Shown here: positions 16,661 to 22,898 of the stretch, piece after piece | Position numbering within the stretch: position 1 is the first letter of the stretch | Layout: each line of letters opens with the position of its first letter | Assembly (NCBI GenBank): GCA_001430745.1 | Contig: KQ481997.1 | Span: forward strand, 1,079,592 to 1,102,489 | DNA length: 22,898 nt | Direction: 5' to 3' | From: Auxenochlorella pyrenoidosa | Taxonomy: Eukaryota; Chlorophyta; Trebouxiophyceae; Chlorellales; Chlorellaceae | The notes under the pieces: generated by a model | The model's database searches: none | What the model was told of the DNA's origin: nothing | The model's input: the letters and a program-made list of their open reading frames with translations, nothing else | Made by a program: the position numbers and the translations under genes

Positions 16661-18535
16661 ATGCCACCACTTGCCTGCAGGCGGGCAGCGCCTCCTCGCC
16701 CCACCCTGCTGGTCGGAGACTTGGCATCGTGCCAGGCTGCTTTTGACCGGCTGCAGCAGCGCGTGCTGGAGCTGTCGCTGGCACAGCAGGCGGCATTGGA
16801 CGAGGCTGAGGACGGCACTGCAGGTGAAACAGTGCTTGCTTAACACTGATGGACTTCTTGCCTTGCCTTCTGCTTTACAAGATCTGACACCATGCCTCTT
16901 GGTTCAAACGTTCGAGCTGTTGCAAGCCTGCTTGGCACCGCGTCTGCCACTGGCTTGCTGCTGGGCGTGCTCTTTGCTCTGCCAGACCAAAGTTGCCGCT
17001 TCTCTGCCTCGTAGTCACACTTTCCTCCCACTTGTGCACCTGCAGTGGCTGCATGGCGAGACCTGGTGCCGCGCTGCCGGGCGCTGCGCGAGACGCTGAC
17101 CTCGCTACGAGAGCTGTCACACTTCACGCGAGAGGTGCGCAATGCACGGGGCAGCAGCCCACTTTCCATGACAAGCCGTATGGCTAGCCGTGCCCATTAC
17201 GTGCAGGCAGAGGTGCATGCAACCGTAGTGCAGCCTGGGAATATTTGCAGTCGTACTCACTTGCAAGTCGGGATGGAGCTTGCCGGTGGATGCTGCTGCT
17301 TCTTACATTGCCCAGGACACAGATCCCCAAAGCGCTGCCTGCGACACGCGCTCACTGTTGCCTGCTTCCCTGCGCAGCCCTCCCGGCATGCACACCTGCA
17401 CACCAATGCCACCCGCCGCGGGCAGGGCTGCTGCACCCTCCCTTTGGAAATCTGCTGTGCACAGAGGTCATTTATCAGTTATGAGAAGTACATACAGTGT
17501 ATCAGTGACGTGCGGCATGTGCCCTGCCAGCCGTGCAGGTCTACGAGTGCGCCGCCGACGTGTGCACCCGCGCCGGCGACCTGGGGGAGGCCCTCAAGGC
17601 GCTGCAGACCCTGGTGCACCATATCTACCCCGCGCTGGCAGCAGCAGGGCCAGCAGCAGGGCCGGCAGCAGGGCCGGCAGCAGGGGCAGCTGCAGGGGCG
17701 GCAGCAGAGCAGCAGCAAGGCCGGCTGCCAGGCCTGCAGTTGCGGGAGCAGCCGCAGCGAGCGGCACTAGCAGCAGGAGGGTCGCAGTGGAGGGCAGGCG
17801 GCGGTGGGCGGCATGAGGAGGATGACAGCCAGGAAGGTGAGGACGCTTGGCTGGCCGGCCCCAGTGCCCAGCTAGATGACAGCGCTGTGGCTGCTGCCCT
17901 GAACCAGCCAGCCTTCCGGCGGTGGCCCGAGGCCGCGGGCGCGCTGGTGCTTTACTTCACGGCCGCACGGCCCGCTGGCGCGCCCGCCGGCGACGCGCAG
18001 CTCGACACGCTGGCCACGCTGCGTCGGCTGCCGTCGCCGCTGCTGCGCGCCGCCGAGGTGCGCGCCGCGCTGCGCCTGCGCGCGGCGCTGGCTGCAGGCG
18101 ATTACGTCGCGCTGTTCCGCCAGAGGGAGGGCACGCCGCCGCTGGTGCGCGCGCTCCTGAGCGGCGGCGTGGCAGCGGCGGCGCGCGAGCGCGCGTTGGT
18201 GGTGCTGGCCGCGGCATACCGCAACATTGCGGTGGCGGCGGTGTGCCGCGTGCTGGCGCTGGGCACGCCGCGCCTGCTGCTTGCCTGCCTCAAGCTGCTG
18301 GCTGATAGGTGGGTGCTGCAGGCACGGATGCATGATGGTGGATCCCGCTCACAGCTTGCAGGGCTTGGAAGCGCATGATCGTACGTGCTGGGCAGCACCC
18401 TTTGGTTGGCTCACCTTGTGTCGCGACTGTCGACCACTGTGCAGGGGTCATGCTGCCGCAGGCCGCGCTCTCAGCGGGCTTCAGCAGGAGGAGGCGGCCG
18501 CGCTGGCAGCAGCAGACGTGGTGTTCAAGGGATGA
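16661..18535 (+). CDS. SAC3/GANP-like helical (PCI-type) protein (4 exons)
   Basis: Exons: 16661-16823, 17046-17134, 17539-18308, 18445-18535. Phases fit and give about 370 residues. The segment around residues 70-115 (LSHFTREV, VYECAADVCTRAGDLGEALK, then LVHHIY) resembles the SAC3/LENG8/THP3 pattern in which a YETHARIALEKGD-type helix is followed by a second helix. The later part (LRLRAALAAGDYVALFRQ, then RERALVVLAAAYRN) resembles the helix where SAC3 proteins have GNYHRFFRLY. Such proteins act in mRNA export (TREX-2), at centrosomes or next to proteasome-lid-like complexes. The large third exon has an Ala/Gly/Pro/Gln low-complexity insert (about 17638-17720) and an acidic EEDDSQEGED stretch. 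The start is the first suitable ATG, downstream of an in-frame-unrelated stop. A remote homologue of another PCI family is possible. Confidence 0.62.
17135..17538 (+). other. Intron 2 of the SAC3-like gene (404 bp)
   Basis: The donor is GAGAG|GTGCGC and the acceptor CCGTGCAG. It joins SHFTRE to VYECAAD in phase 0. No further exon or RNA gene is recognised inside. Confidence 0.65.
17638..17720 (+). repeat. In-frame GCAGCAGGG-type coding repeat
   Basis: Imperfect nine- to twelve-base units (GCAGCAGGGCC and variants) encode repeated GPAA and AGAAA, then QQQ, within the SAC3-like protein. The repeat length is probably variable between strains. Confidence 0.8.
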
Positions 18536-18785
18536 TTGATTATTTATCTTGAAACTGCTTGGAAATGTGTAAGAGGAGCTATGTGCAGGTCTGTAATGCA
18601 TGGGCAGCCGGGATCGAAACATCAGTGACGCCAGCAGGCAGCGCAGCAGGCGCAGCGTCAGACTGAACAAGAGCTGCACCTCCTGTGGTGTGCCGCATTT
18701 CCACCGTCTCTTCCGGCCGTCAAAACTCGTCCCTTTCGATTTACAGCGCTCTCAGACAGGCCCGAAACCGCAACCACTGGGAAGG
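18536..18785 (+). other. Short tandem intergenic spacer
   Basis: 250 bases hold the 3' end of the SAC3-like gene (two TGTAA motifs, at 18568-18572 and 18592-18596) and the promoter plus 5' UTR of the subtilase gene. This leaves under 200 bases for the subtilase promoter. Confidence 0.65.
18592..18596 (+). terminator. TGTAA poly(A) signal of the SAC3-like gene
   Basis: TGTAA lies 57 bases after the stop codon. A second copy sits at 18568-18572, so either could be used. Confidence 0.65.
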
Positions 18786-21700
18786 ATGGGAACCCACGCC
18801 TGGCTCAATCTGCTGCTCCTGGCGAGCGTGGCCTGCGGCCTTGCACTCGGTCAAGAGCAGTCTGGCGCCGTGGTGAGGCTGGGGACGGTGATCCAGGCGG
18901 CCACTGTTGCGAAAATCCGCTGCTGCCGCTTCCCGGGTCACCTGCTCCGCCTTCAAGGGGCCAGGAATAGCAGGAAACGCCTCCAAGGGTGCGGCAGGCC
19001 CCGCACGATGCCCACGAGACTCGCGCGTCGCCGCGGGCGCGCCCGCTCAACTGCTCAACTGGGCATGCCGCCCCTGCCGCAGGACTCTGCCTCCATCCTG
19101 TCCCTCATCTCTGTGGGCGCTGGCCTGTCCGATGGCTGGCGCTATGCTGGATATGGTGGGTCAGATGTGGTGCGCAGGCTGCACTCATGCTCGCTCCTCT
19201 CCGCCGCGGACAGCTCACGCCCCGCTTCATCGTGCAGGCTGCACCGACTGCAACTTCGCCGACCGCCTGCGTCACCGCACGGGCTCAAACTCATCAGTGT
19301 TCAGCGCCCTTGTTCCTTGGGTGAGCTTGCACCAAAGAGGGCTGTTGGTTTGCGGTCAACTCCTGCATTGACCGGAGTGTGCTGGGTGCTTGCCGCTGTC
19401 CCACCTCGGACTTTCCTCTCTGCAATTGCCTGCTGCAGGGCCAGTGGAAGCTGGAATCTTCCCTGCCATTCAGCGGGCACTCAATTTTGGACGCATGGGT
19501 GAAAGGCAGTGTCATTTCAAACGGGTGAGCCGGAGGTGGGTGCTGTGCTGGTTGAGGAGGCGGCGGCAGATGTTGGTCTGCCCCACATGCCCTGCCTCTC
19601 TCTTCCTCCGCTCTCCACAGCGCGCTCTACCTTGAGGACACGTTCAACATGCGGACCAGTAAGCTGCTTACCCTGGACACTGCCCAGCACGGCGACGCCA
19701 AGGTGCTGGCAGGCCCCGATGCCGACGGTTGGTACCACGTCCAGGTGGGTGCTGGAGCACGGGCAGGAACTGTCCTGGGATCCTGCTGTGAAGCCTCGAT
19801 CGGACAAACACTTGCTGTCAGCACATCAACCACTGCTTGAAGGGCCCGTTTTCGGATATCCACTGTGCCTCGGTGCTGCCTCCACTCCTGGCATGCAGGT
19901 CAACTTTGTGGCGCTCACCTCTGGCACCACTCTCGGCTCGTTGCTGCCCTCGATGTGGAACCGCCTTTGCATTCTGGACAAGAGCGGTGAGCAGGGTGCT
20001 GCGCTTTTCAACCAGCCAGCATCCCATGGTGGAAAATCCTGCAGGGAGAGGTGCAACGCAGGGCAGAGCCTGCTCCTTCACAGCGCTCGCTTGAGTGCCC
20101 GCCTTCCTCTGAGCACCAAGATGCCTCTCATCCCCCTCTTCTGCAGGCTCCGGCTACGTGCTGCAGATGGATACCGTTTTCATGTACTCCTCCTTGGGCA
20201 TGGGCTTCTCCACGACAAGCGATGACTCTGCAGTGAGGAGGATGTGCAAGGCTGGCCAAGTGATGTGCACCTGCACGCCATCCAGACAGCGTACCAGCAT
20301 AGCGAGCGCTTCAATTTCCCCCTTCCTCTTGCTGTAGGACCCTGCGGCCCCCTTCGCCTGCACTGGCGACAAGTGCACCATGCTGCCCAAGGCCCCCGGC
20401 GCGGCTGCCGCCGTGCAAGCCGCTGACGGTCTGGTGCCCCTGTACGACAGCACCCTGGATTACAGCGTGCAGAGCGATCAGCCAATTGACGCCAGCGTTG
20501 GCTTCATCATGCGCCTCAAGGTGGGAAGGAGAAACGCACGGATGTCGAGGGAGCAGCAAGCAGCCAGACCCCTTCCAGCACCCACGGCGCCCAGCCTGCC
20601 AAGCTAGTCTGCCTGCTTGTTCTTGCCCATCTCTCTGCAGCCTAACGTGACGCTGGAGCAGCTGGATGCCATCTGCTCTGAGCTGGAGAATACCAATGTT
20701 ACCTCACGCTTCACCGGCCTGTGCCTCACCAGCGATGTGGGTGCTGGTCGGGGGCAGGCAGGGGGTGCTAGGGGCGTCACTGCGACCATGTGTGCTGAAC
20801 GCAGTGCTAGCGCGTGCCTGCTGCTCACTTTGCGATTGACTGCTCACGGCTGCTCCGTCATGGCCCTCATGTTCTGTAGTACCAGGCCGCAGTGCAGGCA
20901 GAGGCTGACCCCACTGCTCCCGTCTCCTGGAGCTTCCAGCCCATCACAGTCCAGAGCGAGGTGGGTCAAAGTGGGGCGGATGAGTGGGAATGCACAGATG
21001 CTTGGAACGGTGGTGCCCGTGCACAGCCCTCAGCAGAAGGCCTGCCACCAACCTTGTTTCTCCCTCATCTGTCTGTTATTGAAGGCCGACCTGCTGGCCA
21101 TGCGCAAGACGCTCGGCTCCATGGTGCAGTATTTCGAGCGCGATGGCGATGCCGTTGTGGTGAGATTGCAAGTCCCTGGGAGATGACGAGCGCGGGGCTG
21201 CCATTCTCACCTGCAAATCGTGCCTACTGACACAGCTGGCGATCATCATTTTTTTGCACACAGGACTACATCCCGGAAGCTACGATCCAGATCCCTGATG
21301 GAATTGCTGTGATTGATGCCATTCAGACTCCTTGGGTGGGTGCCAAAGGATGGATGCTGTGCAGTGCTGGCGCAGTGTTGTTGCAGTGATGCCAACCGGC
21401 TGGTCTGCTCACCACACATGCGCACAATTCTCCCTCCTGTGCGCCAGGGCCTGGACCGCATCGACCAGGCGTCGCTGCCGCTGGATGGCGTGTTTGCGCC
21501 TGGTCTGGACGGCACCGGCGTGCACGTGTACGTCCTCGACACAGGCCTTCGCACGTGAGGGGGCTTGACGGAGTGGGGAGGCAGTTCTGGTAGCTCACAC
21601 CTTCTGCTTTGCTCTGATGTCTGCTACTTGGAGCTCAGTCCCGGCCCTCGCGTGCGCCCCTGCCTTGCAGCACCCACACTGACTTTGCTGGCCGCGTGGG

Positions 21701-22709
21701 CCAGTGCGTGAGCTTCACCAGTGAGTGCGGCCGTGCTTTCAGGGCTGAGGAAGTGGGCGCACAAGCTGTTGCAACTAAACAATCCTCCTGCGGCTCTGAG
21801 GTGCGCTGGTTGTACACGCCTGGTTGTTTCATCTTGCTCCCTTTTTGCAGCTGGGTACGCTGTGGCCAGTGTGGAGGGCAGCGCCAACGCAGACTGCGCT
21901 CCCGAGGACTTGGCGTGCCTGACCGCAACCATCACCGACGTTCCTGCCAACGGAACTGCTTTGATCGACACCACCGCTGCATGGGACGGCCATGTGAGGG
22001 CATGCGCGCAGTGCCACCAGCCTTGCTGCATGCCTTCCTTCCTATCCAGATGCAGAGGCTGGCCGCCCCAGCATAGATCTCGTGCCCCCTGTCGCGCAGG
22101 GCCACGGCACCCACGTGACCGGCATCACCGCGGGCACCACCTTTGGCGTGGCCAAGCGCGCCACCATCCACGCCGTGAAGACCATGGGCGACGACGGCTC
22201 CGGCTCCTACTCCAACATCATTGCGGGTGGGGGTCCCTGGCTGGCACAGGGCAGAGAAGGAGGTGCACCGCACTGCTGCACTCCCACCTCTCTCCCCAAG
22301 CCTACTTTGCAGGCATGAACTGGGTCATCGACCACGTGAAGCGCAACGGCTGGCGTGGTCTGGTCAACATGAGCCTGGGCGGTCCGCGCTCCACGGCACT
22401 CAACGACGCCGCCCAGCAGCTGATCAACGCGGGCATCCCCGTGGTGGGCTGGCTGGGAGGGAGCATCGGGAGGAAAGGTTTCAAGCGCAGCGCATGCTGA
22501 AGCCTCGCAACTGCTGCCTCTTGTGTTGCGCTCCAGCCCACCTGCCACCCCCGTGCATGCCCACCCTGCAGATCACGTCGGCGGGCAACAAGTTCGGCGC
22601 AGACGCTTGTACACAGAGCCCAGCCTCCAACCCGCAGGCCATCGCGGTGGCCTCCTCCACCCAGCAGGACACGCTGTCCTCCTTCTCCAACCTGGGGTCC
22701 TGCGTGGAT
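18786..22709 (+). CDS. Secreted proteinase K-like subtilase (S8), 3' partial, 18 exons seen
   Basis: Exons: 18786-18872, 19083-19155, 19238-19320, 19439-19524, 19621-19744, 19899-19986, 20147-20232, 20338-20520, 20641-20736, 20880-20960, 21085-21159, 21264-21335, 21448-21554, 21671-21720, 21851-21993, 22100-22226, 22313-22443, 22572-22709. All phases fit, giving 610 residues so far. A signal peptide ([16 protein letters not shown]) opens the protein. Residues about 30-210 look like a beta jelly-roll or galactose-binding-like module ([35 protein letters not shown]). Residues about 270-380 resemble an inhibitor-type propeptide ([34 protein letters not shown]). The catalytic domain begins at TPWGLDRIDQ: Asp409 in VLDTG, His480 in GHGTHVTG, oxyanion Asn570 in [20 protein letters not shown] and SLGGP also fit. 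The Ser exon lies beyond the window. ATG 18600 is in frame but overlaps the upstream poly(A) region, so 18786 is preferred. All visible donors are GT. Confidence 0.93.
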
Positions 22710-22898
22710 GTGAGCTGGGGTGCACAGAGGGTGGCAAAGCAGGCTCAGGGTGTGGTCGCGCATGATGCATGCACGTGCTGCCACCCACCCTTGCGCCGCT
22801 GCCAGCCCTTCTTGCCCACCTGCCGGGTCCCGCACACCTTTGCCATTCTGCTGCATCGTCGACAGCACTGCAAACTCAATGTCCCCCTCTCTTGGAAC
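22710..22898 (+). other. Start of the subtilase intron that runs off the window
   Basis: The donor is GTGGAT|GTGAGC at 22710. I see no coding continuation with the expected PG...GTSMA pattern up to the window end, so the next exon lies outside. Confidence 0.7.

Noticed and set aside
18600..18785. Upstream in-frame ATG as the subtilase start
   Set aside because: It overlaps the poly(A) zone of the preceding gene and would bury the signal peptide about 62 residues inside the protein.

Overview
This window is nuclear DNA from a GC-rich, very intron-dense green alga. The best fit is the Chlorellaceae (Chlorella, Micractinium and relatives). Three things point there: coding exons average about 90 bp and are cut by short introns; the alga-type poly(A) motif TGTAA follows two of the genes; and the NADP-glutamate dehydrogenase resembles the plastid enzyme of Chlorella sorokiniana as I remember it. 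Nothing prokaryotic is present: no operon, CRISPR array, insertion sequence or rRNA. I saw no convincing tRNA.

Five protein genes were rebuilt exon by exon. (1) About 48-6580, + strand: the C-terminal two thirds of the 26S proteasome base subunit RPN1/PSMD2, 18 exons, with its 5' end outside the window. (2) About 7239-13477, + strand: NADP-specific glutamate dehydrogenase, about 21 exons, probably plastid-targeted. The first exons are uncertain and a 249-base assembly gap lies in one intron. (3) 16282-14061, - strand: a plastid-type peptide methionine sulfoxide reductase A, 7 exons. (4) 16661-18535, + strand: a small SAC3/GANP-like helical protein, 4 exons, divergent from MSRA. (5) 18786 to beyond the window, + strand: a secreted proteinase K-like subtilase with an unusual N-terminal module. 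18 exons are visible; the exon with the catalytic serine is missing.

The genes look like independent housekeeping or metabolic loci (protein degradation, ammonium assimilation, oxidative protein repair, mRNA export or proteasome-linked scaffolding, secreted proteolysis). They are not a pathway cluster. Genes 2 and 3 converge, genes 3 and 4 diverge from a 378-bp spacer, and genes 4 and 5 are in tandem only about 250 bp apart.

I did not find a new multi-gene system. The most notable signals are: a high share of GC-AG introns, about 8 of 63, nearly all with a GCAAG donor; a 42-nt phase-0 segment at the 5' end of the GDH gene where alternative splicing is known in a relative; the subtilase domain layout and its insertion between the catalytic Asp and His; and a GDH exon junction whose phases do not match under the obvious splice sites.
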